This document shows, in pieces, positions 24,816 through 32,153 of a DNA stretch of 41,708 bases. The stretch covers positions 1 through 41,708 of the forward strand of contig CALBJL010000095.1 in the NCBI GenBank assembly GCA_937893485.1, given 5' to 3'. The first letter of the stretch is position 1, and every line of letters starts with the position of its first letter. The stretch is from an uncultured bacterium. GTDB taxonomy: Bacteria > Bacillota > Clostridia > Lachnospirales > Lachnospiraceae. Below the pieces are notes generated by a model that worked only from the letters and a program-made list of their open reading frames with translations, made no database searches and was not told the DNA's origin. Both the position numbers and the translations under genes were made by a program.

Positions 24816-25604
24816 TTATTCATCTGCAAGATCGATTCTCCGCAGCTTCTCCAGCAGCAGATCCTCCTCTGTAGGTTCGTCCTCTGCCAGCTCGATCCGG
24901 TTACGGATCTCATACATCTGCGTATCAATCTGTGCGATCTGTGTCGCACAGTCTGTCAACTGATCAACGATCTCCTGCTGATCCGGCACTTCCTTTTTAT
25001 ACTTTAACTGGTGCTCCAGACTTGCCCAGAAATCCATTGCAATCGTACGGATCTGCACTTCAACCTTCATATCTCTCGTCTGATCCGAGAAAAATACCGG
25101 CACACTCACAATCAGATGATAACTGCGGTAGCCGTTCGGCTTTGGATTTTTGATATAATCCTTAAAATTCAGTACGGTTATATCATCCTGCTTCGCCAGC
25201 GCCTGCGCCAGACGATAAATATCATCCACATAATAACAGATCACGCGGATTCCGGCAACATCATGTAAATGCTCAGTAACATTTTCTACAGAAAAAGGGA
25301 CATCCAGCCGGGACAGCTTTTCCATAATACTTGCACTGCTCTTCAAACGGGAAGTGATCGAGGCGATCGGATTGCGCTGATAACGCACATTAAACTCCGA
25401 GTTCAGCACATCGAATTTGGTCCGGATCTCCTTGATCGCACAACTGTACATCATGCGCAGCTCACGATACTCCACAACCGTTCCCGCCATCTTCTTCGCC
25501 TGCTCAAAGATACCGTGATCTACCATCGGCACCATAAACAGCTGATTATTATCGGCTCCGGTGCGATCCTGATCCTCATTGATCGGTAAAAAATCACCAT
25601 TCAT
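24816..25604 (-). CDS. Small alarmone synthetase (RelQ-like GTP pyrophosphokinase)
   Basis: Single-domain (p)ppGpp synthetases raise alarmone levels under envelope or other stress. The 262 residues contain a RelA/SpoT synthetase domain with SRLKSSASIMEKL, the HDVAGIRVICYYVDDIY strand, DYIKNPKPNGYRSYHL (the substrate-binding loop) and VEVQIRTIAMDFWASLEHQLKYK. There is no hydrolase domain. AAAGGACG lies about 9 nt before the ATG at 25604. It heads an operon with the AlkD-type and flavodiiron genes. Its upstream region is a perfect inverted repeat shared with the divergent DUF308 gene. Confidence 0.92.
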   Translation of the reverse strand: MNGDFLPINEDQDRTGADNNQLFMVPMVDHGIFEQAKKMAGTVVEYRELRMMYSCAIKEIRTKFDVLNSEFNVRYQRNPIASITSRLKSSASIMEKLSRLDVPFSVENVTEHLHDVAGIRVICYYVDDIYRLAQALAKQDDITVLNFKDYIKNPKPNGYRSYHLIVSVPVFFSDQTRDMKVEVQIRTIAMDFWASLEHQLKYKKEVPDQQEIVDQLTDCATQIAQIDTQMYEIRNRIELAEDEPTEEDLLLEKLRRIDLADE

Positions 25605-25615
25605 TCTCTACGTCC

Positions 25616-25644
25616 TTTTCATTTCATTTGTGTTGCGTTATAAT
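25616..25644 (+). promoter_or_regulatory. Possible promoter of the DUF308 gene, -10 inside the palindrome
   Basis: TTTTCA (25616-25621), a 17-bp spacer and TATAAT (25639-25644) lie on the plus strand. The -35 match is only 4 of 6. The expected transcript would start near 25651, inside the palindrome, and so begin with a hairpin. Confidence 0.4.
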
Positions 25645-25691
25645 GAGTGGCAAATATCGATACATCATCGATATTTGCCACTCATTATAAC
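25637..25691. promoter_or_regulatory. Perfect 25-bp inverted repeat (5-nt loop) between divergent genes
   Basis: Bases 25637-25661 and 25667-25691 are exact reverse complements around ACATC. Each arm contains TATAAT reading inward, so both strands carry a -10 box. A perfect 25-bp match is far beyond chance. It may be a repressor site covering both promoters, or form matching hairpins at the 5' end of both mRNAs. Confidence 0.85.
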
Positions 25692-25692
25692 A
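25684..25692 (-). promoter_or_regulatory. Possible extended -10 of the RelQ operon
   Basis: On the minus strand TGTTATAAT fits the extended -10 pattern TGnTATAAT. No good -35 box lies 16-18 bp upstream. The RelQ-type ATG is about 80 bp downstream. Confidence 0.4.
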
Positions 25693-25719
25693 TAAAACTA
25701 CAGAAATGGAGGTCTTTTT

Positions 25720-26259
25720 ATGAGTGCACATAAAATTATTCACCTAATCATCGGTATCACACTCGCGTGCGCCGGTATCTACTGTATCATTTCCCCTGCC
25801 GTGACGGTCGCCGTACTTGCATGGATCATCGGATTGTTCATGATCATTCACGCGATCAGCAGCATCGGTGTCTGGCAGGAACGCCGTGCACTCGGCTTTG
25901 CCGAAAATTATGAATTGATCAGTGCGATCCTTTCCCTGATCTTCGGTGCTGCCCTAATCGTCAGTAATTTCTTTCAGGCAATGGTCAGCACAATCATTAT
26001 CTACATTCTGGCTTCGTGGATCGCGATGCTCGGTATCTTCCGGCTGCTCATAGCCTCGAATCTGCGCAGACTGGGTGGCGACACCTCCGTCCGCATCAAT
26101 AACTATAACATGCAGATGATCCTTGGTGTCCTGCTTATTCTGGTTGCTGTACTGATCTTTATCCGCCCCGGTATCGTCACCGCGATGCTCGGTATCTTTA
26201 TCGGCATCTGTCTCGTACTGTTTGGCGTGTCACAGGTCATAACGGCTGTCAGACAATAA
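25720..26259 (+). CDS. HdeD/DUF308 family membrane protein
   Basis: A 179-residue protein with six membrane segments in three pairs, the DUF308 pattern: helices begin near IIHLIIGITLACAGI, VAVLAWIIGLFMIIHA, SAILSLIFGAALIVS, MVSTIIIYILASWIAM, MILGVLLILVAVLIF and VTAMLGIFIGICLVLF. HdeD-type proteins are linked with acid stress in enterobacteria; the role here is unknown. GGAGGTC precedes the ATG. It is divergent from the RelQ operon across the perfect palindrome, so joint regulation is likely. A strong terminator follows. Confidence 0.85.
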   Translation: MSAHKIIHLIIGITLACAGIYCIISPAVTVAVLAWIIGLFMIIHAISSIGVWQERRALGFAENYELISAILSLIFGAALIVSNFFQAMVSTIIIYILASWIAMLGIFRLLIASNLRRLGGDTSVRINNYNMQMILGVLLILVAVLIFIRPGIVTAMLGIFIGICLVLFGVSQVITAVRQ

Positions 26260-26311
26260 GATATTATGGAATGACAAACAACCGGCAGTTTTTACGGATG
26301 TATGAAAACAG

Positions 26312-26353
26312 AAAAGCCTCTTGACTGAAATCGTTGTCAAGAGGCTTTTCCTT
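26312..26353 (+). terminator. Rho-independent terminator of the DUF308 gene
   Basis: A perfect 14-bp stem (26312-26325 with 26336-26349, core GCCTCTTGAC) with a 10-nt loop ends in TTTTCCTTT. Confidence 0.93.
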
Positions 26354-26549
26354 TGTTACAACTACCATATAATTCATGGTTTTGGGGATAACTATATCGT
26401 ACCTCACAATAGAGTCAATTACAATATGTTTTCAAAAAATCTATACTTAAACTTAAATATGAGGGTTTCCGATTACTGGTCACACAAAGTATGAACAGTA
26501 ACGGATGCTGTAACTTTTGTGGTTACGAAAAGATATAAGAGGTAAATTC
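26354..26549 (+). other. AT-rich upstream region of the small HTH gene
   Basis: No gene is seen in this 196-bp region. TATACT at 26442-26447 could be a -10 box, but its -35 is poor. Close to the gene is an interrupted dyad CACAAAG...CTTTTGTG (26482-26521) with inner ACAG/CTGT arms, a possible operator for the HTH protein itself. Confidence 0.3.
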
Positions 26550-26786
26550 ATGAATAATTCTGAGTATGGTAAACTGGAGCTGCACATCGAAGATCTTTTA
26601 AAGAAAAACGGTATCAGCAAAAACACTTTGTGCAAAACAATGGATATTCCCAGATCCAATCTGAACCGCTATTGCCGAAACGAATTTGAACGTCTGGACG
26701 CAAACTTTATCTGCAAGCTGCTCCATTTCTTTCAATGTCCACTCGACGAGCTGCTCACATACAAAGACCCGCGTCATACCGGCTAA
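26550..26786 (+). CDS. Small XRE-type HTH regulator (HTH_26-like)
   Basis: A 78-residue protein that is essentially one Cro/CI-type helix-turn-helix domain. Helix 2 and 3 fall in NTLCKTMDIPRSNLNRYCRNEFERLDANFICKLLHFFQCPLDELL, with the usual L-C-x-L-L-x(F)-F-x-C-x-L-D-E-L-L ending of this subfamily. GAGGTAAATTC places the start at the ATG at 26550 rather than 33 bp earlier. Its last 32 bp overlap, tail to tail, the end of the minus-strand HTH gene. Targets are unknown; autoregulation is plausible. Confidence 0.85.
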   Translation: MNNSEYGKLELHIEDLLKKNGISKNTLCKTMDIPRSNLNRYCRNEFERLDANFICKLLHFFQCPLDELLTYKDPRHTG

Positions 26787-27138
26787 ATATCCGCGCGCGC
26801 TTCTCAGCCGCGCGTTCTGTCCTGCCAACATGTATCTGTATTCTCATTTGCTCTCTGCGATCCACGATCATATTCCAATCCGCGCAGTTGTGCAGTCCTG
26901 CACACTGGTCTATCCGTCCGCAAATCAGGTCTATCCGGTCAATATCATACAACTCCATAAGTGCAAGCAGCGTATCAGCCGGTGGATAACTCAGCCCGGA
27001 TTCATATTTATAGATCGCCTGTACGGAGCCCAGCTGCAGATATTCACGGACATCCGCCACTGACAGACCCTTTTTTTCACGCGCCCGTCTTAGATTCGCC
27101 CCGATCACATCCTTATCATATTCGCGCCTGTGCCTCAT
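26755..27138 (-). CDS. XRE-type HTH regulator
   Basis: A 127-residue protein. An HTH_3-type domain occupies about 12-67: IGANLRRAREKKGLSVADVREYLQLGSVQAIYKYESG, followed by LPPADTLLALMELYDI-like helices (here YPPADTLLALMELYDI). The C-terminal 60 residues are basic with no known domain. The ATG at 27138 is 7 nt after GGAGGG, clearly better than the upstream ATG at 27153. The gene converges on the small HTH gene, with a 32-bp overlap of the ends. A 10-bp hairpin lies in its leader. Confidence 0.85.
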   Translation of the reverse strand: MRHRREYDKDVIGANLRRAREKKGLSVADVREYLQLGSVQAIYKYESGLSYPPADTLLALMELYDIDRIDLICGRIDQCAGLHNCADWNMIVDRREQMRIQIHVGRTERAAEKRARIFSRYDAGLCM

Positions 27139-27166
27139 CCGAGATCCCTCCATTCAAGGACAATAG

Positions 27167-27200
27167 TGGCTGCTGTTCACGCATGTGTGCACAGCAGCCA
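27167..27200. other. 10-bp hairpin in the leader of the minus-strand HTH gene
   Basis: TGGCTGCTGT and ACAGCAGCCA form a perfect stem with a 14-nt loop. On the plus strand a T-rich stretch follows, so it could stop transcripts running out of 26786. On the minus strand it lies 28 bp before the start codon and could affect translation. Confidence 0.55.
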
Positions 27201-27287
27201 GTGATTGTTTTCATATATGTATCTTATCATAGTAAGGTATGGTTTGTCATTGTCGGCGTAGTTGAAAACCTCGTTCCGGTAATGGAA

Positions 27288-28127
27288 TTATTCCCCGATC
27301 CCGTGCTCTTTCATATATACACCGATCTGTTTGTCCATGCCGAGAATGTGGTTACTCAGCCAGCCCAGCAGAAACTGGATCAGATCCGTCAGGTATTCCT
27401 GCTGGTTATCGTCCATCGCATCCAGATCGGACAGGTCAATCTCTACCAGACGCTCTACAAATGCGCTGTGCGCGCGTTTTTGCGCATCCAGCTTCGGATA
27501 GTTGATACGTTTCATGAGTTCTTCCTCATCATGGAAATGCACCTCGGTATATTCCCGCAGATCTGCCAGCAGGCGCATGATCTCATCATATTTGTCATGC
27601 AGCAGCTCCGCGTGGATCACATCGTTTGTATCCTTGATGATCTCAAACAGCCGGCGATGCTCGTCATCCACCAGCTCAATGCCGGTCATGTATTTATCGG
27701 TAAACGCGAACTGGTCATCCGTCTGCCCGGATGCCACAGGTATTTTTCCGATCATCATATCACTGCTGAGAATGTGATGATACAGCCAACGCACCAGAAA
27801 CTCCAGCAGCTTCTGCACAGATGCCCGAAGTGCCTCCGGCGAAGAATTATCCAGCTCAAATGCATTGATCTTCTCTGCAAATGCGGCATGCTCCCGCTTC
27901 TGCTCCGCGAGCTCCGGATCATTCAGGCGCTCCATATAGGCCTCCTCATGGGCAAAATGTGTCGCCGCATAGTCCTTCAGATTCTTTATCAGGCTGTTCG
28001 CAACCGACTGCACATCTTCCGTCTTGGCTACCAGCTCCAGCGCCTCATTGATCATCTGGAACAGTCTGCGATGCTCATTATCGATCTCCTCCACATGAAT
28101 CATACAATCTTCTGTAAATTCGTACAT
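27288..28127 (-). CDS. Tandem bacteriohemerythrin (two hemerythrin domains)
   Basis: Hemerythrins bind O2 at a diiron site. The 279 residues hold two copies, about 1-130 and 140-275. Copy 1 shows H19, H57, E61, H80, H118 and D123; copy 2 shows H157, H197, E201, H220, H260 and D265. These are six of the seven usual ligands in each. The histidine normally four residues before H80/H220 is glutamine in both copies (Q76, Q216). AAAGGAGGAAG precedes the ATG. It lies 33 bp after the YdcF-type gene and is likely co-transcribed. Oxygen sensing or scavenging is inferred. Confidence 0.92.
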   Translation of the reverse strand: MYEFTEDCMIHVEEIDNEHRRLFQMINEALELVAKTEDVQSVANSLIKNLKDYAATHFAHEEAYMERLNDPELAEQKREHAAFAEKINAFELDNSSPEALRASVQKLLEFLVRWLYHHILSSDMMIGKIPVASGQTDDQFAFTDKYMTGIELVDDEHRRLFEIIKDTNDVIHAELLHDKYDEIMRLLADLREYTEVHFHDEEELMKRINYPKLDAQKRAHSAFVERLVEIDLSDLDAMDDNQQEYLTDLIQFLLGWLSNHILGMDKQIGVYMKEHGIGE

Positions 28128-28160
28128 AGTTCTTCCTCCTTTATTTCTCCGCTGTCTATT

Positions 28161-28925
28161 TTATGGATGGATGACTGACAGTAATAAAAATTTGATCTCC
28201 GCGAAAAACTCGCGCAACATGTTGTTGGGCAAAAATGACCGCGCCGAGCCTGCGGTAATGCCGACCGCATCCGGCAAGCCCTGTTTTCCGGCGATCTGAA
28301 GTGCCCGGAACATATGAAAATCATTCGTGATAATCCCCACTGACGCGCCCTGCGGCAACAGTTTTTTACAGTTTTGTATATTTTCCGCTGTCGTGAGAGA
28401 CTCTGCCTCCAGCATCAGGCGCTTCGCAGCAATCCCTTTCTCTTTGAGATACTCCGCCATGCCTTCTGCCTCAGAAAACGGCTCATTGCTGCCCTGTCCG
28501 CCGGACAAAATACAGATCGTATCGGGATGTGCCTCCAGATACTCAACCGCCCGGTCAAGCCGATACCGCAGTACAACGCTCGGCCCGTCCTCACGCACCT
28601 GTGCGCCCAGAATGATCACATAGTCGAGATCCGCATCGGTTGTCTCCGCCATGTGACTGACGATCAATCCCTCTACAAACACAAATGCTGCCAGTCCGAT
28701 GCCGGTCAGCACGAGCACAACACACCGGAGTGCCTGCGGCAGACGCATCCACGTTCCGCTATGGATCAACCATGCCAGCACCAGAAAAGCCCCCGCCAAA
28801 AACAGCCACACAATATAAAAACCTGTTCCTGACCCGTTCACACAGACAATCACTCCATAAATAACGCACAGGATCGCGGCTATGATGCATATGCTTTCCA
28901 TGACTCTCTCCATCGTAGTTTTCAT
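28161..28925 (-). CDS. YdcF/ElyC-type DUF218 membrane protein
   Basis: A 254-residue protein. Three to four N-terminal membrane segments (about 10-105) precede a DUF218 domain, VIILGAQVREDGPSVVLRYRLDRAVEYL, followed by CILSGGQGSNEP, SEAEGMAEYLKEKGI, ESLTTAENIQNCKKLL and IITNDFHMFRALQIA. This is the full ElyC/SanA/YdcF pattern; relatives affect envelope polysaccharide or vancomycin sensitivity. AGGAGAAG places the start at the ATG at 28925. An extended -10 promoter lies just upstream. It is followed by the hemerythrin gene. Confidence 0.9.
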   Translation of the reverse strand: MKTTMERVMESICIIAAILCVIYGVIVCVNGSGTGFYIVWLFLAGAFLVLAWLIHSGTWMRLPQALRCVVLVLTGIGLAAFVFVEGLIVSHMAETTDADLDYVIILGAQVREDGPSVVLRYRLDRAVEYLEAHPDTICILSGGQGSNEPFSEAEGMAEYLKEKGIAAKRLMLEAESLTTAENIQNCKKLLPQGASVGIITNDFHMFRALQIAGKQGLPDAVGITAGSARSFLPNNMLREFFAEIKFLLLSVIHP

Positions 28926-28948
28926 AATATCTTCTCCTGATTGCCAAC

Positions 28949-28978
28949 AGTATAGCACACCATATCAAAGAAAGACAA
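28949..28978 (-). promoter_or_regulatory. Probable promoter of the YdcF-hemerythrin genes
   Basis: On the minus strand TTGTCT (28973-28978), an 18-bp spacer and TATACT (28949-28954) are seen. TGC before the -10 makes it an extended -10 (TGnTATACT). Confidence 0.65.
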
Positions 28979-29014
28979 CCTCTAAATGATGGTCATAATA
29001 TTTCATATTTTTGC

Positions 29015-29053
29015 CCAAAAAAGTCCCATAAACCTGAGGTCTATGGGACTTTT
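29015..29053 (-). terminator. Rho-independent terminator of gdhA
   Basis: A perfect 12-bp stem (29019-29030 with 29042-29053, core AGTCCCATA) is followed, on the minus strand, by a T run. It begins 38 bp past the gdhA stop. Confidence 0.92.
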
Positions 29054-29090
29054 CCATATAATCATTATTTTATTTGGCTTGTGTTACGAA

Positions 29091-30449
29091 TTAGCAAACA
29101 CCCTGTGCTAACATAGCATCTACTACCTTCTCAAATCCGGCAATATTTGCACCTGCTACATAATCAGTCTTGCCACCAACTGTCATGTCATATCTCTTAG
29201 CAGCATCGCTGATGTTTGCGTAGATGGTCTCCATGATGCCCTTGAGCTTGCCGTCTACTTCCTCGAAGGTCCAGCTTAAACGCTCTGAGTTCTGGGACAT
29301 CTCCAGTGCTGAGGTAGCTACACCACCTGCATTGGCAGCCTTACCACCTACAAAGAGAACACCGTTCTCCTGTAAATACTTGGTAGCATCCAGAGTCGTA
29401 GGCATGTTCGCACCCTCTGTAACAGAGATAACACCATTTGCTACAAGCATCTTAGCATCCTCAAGATCCAGCTCGTTCTGAGTTGCACAAGGAAGTGCAA
29501 GATCTACCTTGTACTGCCATACACCGTGCTCACCGTTCTTCTTCTCATGATACTCTGCAGAAGGTCTTGCTGCTGCGTACTCTGTCAGGCGGGCTCTCTT
29601 AACCTCTTTTACCTCTTTCAGTAACTCAACATCAATTCCTTCGGGATCATAGATCCATCCGGTAGAATCAGAACATGTTACAGGCTTTGCACCAAGCTGC
29701 TGTGCCTTCTCGATTGCATAGATTGCTACGTTACCGGAACCTGATACTGCACAGGTCTTTCCTGCGATGTCGATGTCATGATCCTTCAATAATGCGTGTG
29801 TTAAATATAACAGACCATATCCTGTCGCCTGTGTACGGGCAAGTGATCCTCCATAGGTCAGTCCCTTACCTGTCAATACACCCTCGAACATTCCACGGAT
29901 TCTCTTGTACTGTCCGAACATAAATCCGATCTCACGTGCACCTGTTCCGATATCTCCGGCAGGTACATCCACATCTGCACCGATGTATTTGCACAGCTCG
30001 GTCATAAAGCTCTGGCAAAATGCCATGATCTCTCTATCTGATTTGCCCTTAGGATCGAAATCAGAACCCCCCTTGCCACCGCCGATCGGAAGTGTTGTCA
30101 GAGAGTTCTTAAAGATCTGCTCAAATCCTAAGAATTTAATAATACCAAGATTTACGGAAGGATGAAGTCTTAAGCCTCCCTTGTAGGGTCCGATTGCGTT
30201 ATTGAACTGTACACGGAAACCTCTGTTTACCTGAACCTGTCCGTTGTCGTCTACCCACGGTACACGGAACATAATCTGGCGATCCGGCTCAGTGATGCGC
30301 TCTAAGATCGCGTTCTTCTTGTAAAGCTCCTCATTTGCATCAATCACAGGACGTAAAGAATCCAGAACCTCTGTGACTGCCTGTAAGAACTCAGGCTGGT
30401 CTGCATTTTTTGCTTTTACTTTCTCAAGTACCTCATCAACGTAACTCAT
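29091..30449 (-). CDS. gdhA: Glutamate dehydrogenase (NADP-type)
   Basis: This cytosolic enzyme interconverts 2-oxoglutarate plus ammonia with glutamate. The 452 residues match the hexameric class I family. GPYKGGLRLHPSVN, TTLPIGGGKGGSDFDPKGKSD (catalytic lysine region) and DVPAGDIGTGAREIGFM are all present. The Rossmann loop is VSGSGNVAIYAIEKA. CATQNELD and the GANMPTT strand complete the NADP-type pattern. AAAAGGAGATTGG precedes the ATG. Its own promoter and terminator make it a single-gene unit. The codons look strongly biased, as for a highly expressed gene. Confidence 0.97.
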   Translation of the reverse strand: MSYVDEVLEKVKAKNADQPEFLQAVTEVLDSLRPVIDANEELYKKNAILERITEPDRQIMFRVPWVDDNGQVQVNRGFRVQFNNAIGPYKGGLRLHPSVNLGIIKFLGFEQIFKNSLTTLPIGGGKGGSDFDPKGKSDREIMAFCQSFMTELCKYIGADVDVPAGDIGTGAREIGFMFGQYKRIRGMFEGVLTGKGLTYGGSLARTQATGYGLLYLTHALLKDHDIDIAGKTCAVSGSGNVAIYAIEKAQQLGAKPVTCSDSTGWIYDPEGIDVELLKEVKEVKRARLTEYAAARPSAEYHEKKNGEHGVWQYKVDLALPCATQNELDLEDAKMLVANGVISVTEGANMPTTLDATKYLQENGVLFVGGKAANAGGVATSALEMSQNSERLSWTFEEVDGKLKGIMETIYANISDAAKRYDMTVGGKTDYVAGANIAGFEKVVDAMLAQGVC

Positions 30450-30522
30450 GATTATCCAATCTCCTTTTTATAATATAATTACCGGTGAGCCTTCTGTATC
30501 ATCGAACTCCACCTTTTGCTTT

Positions 30523-30551
30523 ATCATATTACATAGAAAAAGTTTTCGCAA
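30523..30551 (-). promoter_or_regulatory. Probable promoter of gdhA
   Basis: On the minus strand TTGCGA (30546-30551) and TATGAT (30523-30528) are 17 bp apart, leaving a leader of about 65 nt. Confidence 0.55.
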
Positions 30552-30574
30552 CAACAATCTTTATATTATGCAAA

Positions 30575-30617
30575 AAAACTAATAAAATTAGGCGTATTTC
30601 TTTGAAAGAAATACGCC
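30575..30617 (-). terminator. Terminator of the sortase/LRR operon
   Basis: A 12-bp stem (GGCGTATTTCTT/AAGAAATACGCC, 30591-30617) is followed on the minus strand by a T-rich tail. It separates the LRR gene from the gdhA promoter. Confidence 0.88.
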
Positions 30618-30669
30618 CTTGCAAGTTTTGTTTATAAAAATTTCATTTTTTCTCTTTTACAAATCTTTC

Positions 30670-32100
30670 TTAAGCAGATTTTCTCTTTGCCAGAAAGAAG
30701 AATGCACAGCCGATCAGCACGAGTGCCGCACAGACCATAAACTTCGGATCAAAGCCGTCTCCAGTCTTTGGTGTATTGTCTACCTGATGTGTGTTGGACG
30801 TCGTAGACGCATACGCACCGGAATTGCTGCCGGACTGGTTACTGCTACTGTTTGATGATGTACCGGAAGAATTGGAATTACTGCCGGAATTGTTACCGGA
30901 AGTATTCTGATTGCTGCCGGAACCGTTCGAACCGTTATTATTTTTGTTATTGTTCTTGTTCGAACCATTATTGCCATCATCGACAACCAGATTCTGATTG
31001 CTGTTATTGCTGCTGTCTCCGCGGTTTGCGTTACCGGTCTGAATCTCCGTTGTATCATCATCCGGATCTCCCGAACCATCGCCATCGAGCGGATAAAATA
31101 CATATCCATAATCGGATGCATAATCCTCTGCCGCAGAATTGCTGTATCCGTAGATCACCTCCGGCGACCATGACTGGCTGCCGATACTGGTAACACTCTT
31201 CGGAATCGTGATAGAAGTGATTCCGCTACCGGAAAATGCCCCGCCCTCAATACTCGTCGCACCGGTCGGTACGGTCAGGCTTGTAATACGTGTACAGCCC
31301 GAAAAAGCATTGCTGCCGATAACCTTGAGCGCCGAATTCAAAGCGATCGAACTCTTTGCTGCCGGACATACAAGCAGCTTCGTATAAGAAGCATTATACA
31401 GACAGCCTCCGTCTGAGGCATACGTGCCGTTGCCGCCTGCGACATTGATCGTCGTCAAAGCGCTGCAGCCGGAAAAGGCGTCTGTGGATATACTGTTTGT
31501 GCTCGCCGGAATAGATACACCCGACAATCCGCTGCATCCCCGGAACGCACCGCTGCCGATCGTCGTCACTCCTGCGGGTACTGCCATGGAACTAAGGCTC
31601 CTGCAATTTGCGAATGCCTCGCTTCCAATGCTATTGATCGATGAAGAGATCGCCACGCTCGTAAGCGCGCTGCAGCCGGAAAAGGTACTGCTCGGAATCG
31701 AATTGACTGCCGCCTGCATACTCACAGAAGACAATCTGGTGCAGCCGGAGAACACACCCGTTCCAAGTGATGCCACACTGCCTGGAATCGTCACGCTGAC
31801 CAGTCCGGTACAGTTTGAAAATGCGTTATTCCCAATACTTGTCACCGATGACGGGATAGATATTGCAGAAATATTTGTTTTTCCGGAAAATGCACTCGCT
31901 GCGATCGCTGTCGCCGTATCAGGTATTGTCACACTTCCTCCCGTGCCGTTATACCCTGTCACGGTCGTACCACTCATGACAAAACCTGCCGTACTCGTAT
32001 TTGCCGACGATGCATGTACTTCCACTCCCTGAAACAACATTGCGCAGACAACTACCGCTGCCAGAACCGTACCCTGTACTCCTTTTAACCATTTCCTCAT
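30670..32100 (-). CDS. LRR (BspA-type) surface protein with a TPKTG sorting signal
   Basis: A 476-residue cell-wall protein. After a signal peptide (1-30, ending VHA) come about nine LRR_5 units of 22-23 residues (about 60-330), with the pattern AFSGCxxLxSVxIPxSVTSIG. An Asn/Ser/Gly-rich linker (about 355-430) extends across the wall. The C-terminus is a sorting signal: TPKTG at 443-447, a hydrophobic segment at 454-471 and tail KRKSA. PxTG signals of this type are used by clostridial class B sortases (C. difficile SrtB takes SPKTG/PPKTG), and such a gene lies 53 bp upstream. GGAGAGATG precedes the ATG. It is the likely sortase substrate. Confidence 0.92.
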   Translation of the reverse strand: MRKWLKGVQGTVLAAVVVCAMLFQGVEVHASSANTSTAGFVMSGTTVTGYNGTGGSVTIPDTATAIAASAFSGKTNISAISIPSSVTSIGNNAFSNCTGLVSVTIPGSVASLGTGVFSGCTRLSSVSMQAAVNSIPSSTFSGCSALTSVAISSSINSIGSEAFANCRSLSSMAVPAGVTTIGSGAFRGCSGLSGVSIPASTNSISTDAFSGCSALTTINVAGGNGTYASDGGCLYNASYTKLLVCPAAKSSIALNSALKVIGSNAFSGCTRITSLTVPTGATSIEGGAFSGSGITSITIPKSVTSIGSQSWSPEVIYGYSNSAAEDYASDYGYVFYPLDGDGSGDPDDDTTEIQTGNANRGDSSNNSNQNLVVDDGNNGSNKNNNKNNNGSNGSGSNQNTSGNNSGSNSNSSGTSSNSSSNQSGSNSGAYASTTSNTHQVDNTPKTGDGFDPKFMVCAALVLIGCAFFFLAKRKSA

Positions 32101-32153
32101 GTTTCATCTCTCCTATCTATCTCTATAGCAGCCACATGGGCAACATTGAAAAA

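Noticed and set aside
26961..28178. 405-codon plus-strand frame opposite the hemerythrin gene
   Set aside because: The minus-strand hemerythrin has a full motif set and a strong ribosome site. The plus frame is low-complexity, His/Leu-rich, as expected for an antisense frame.
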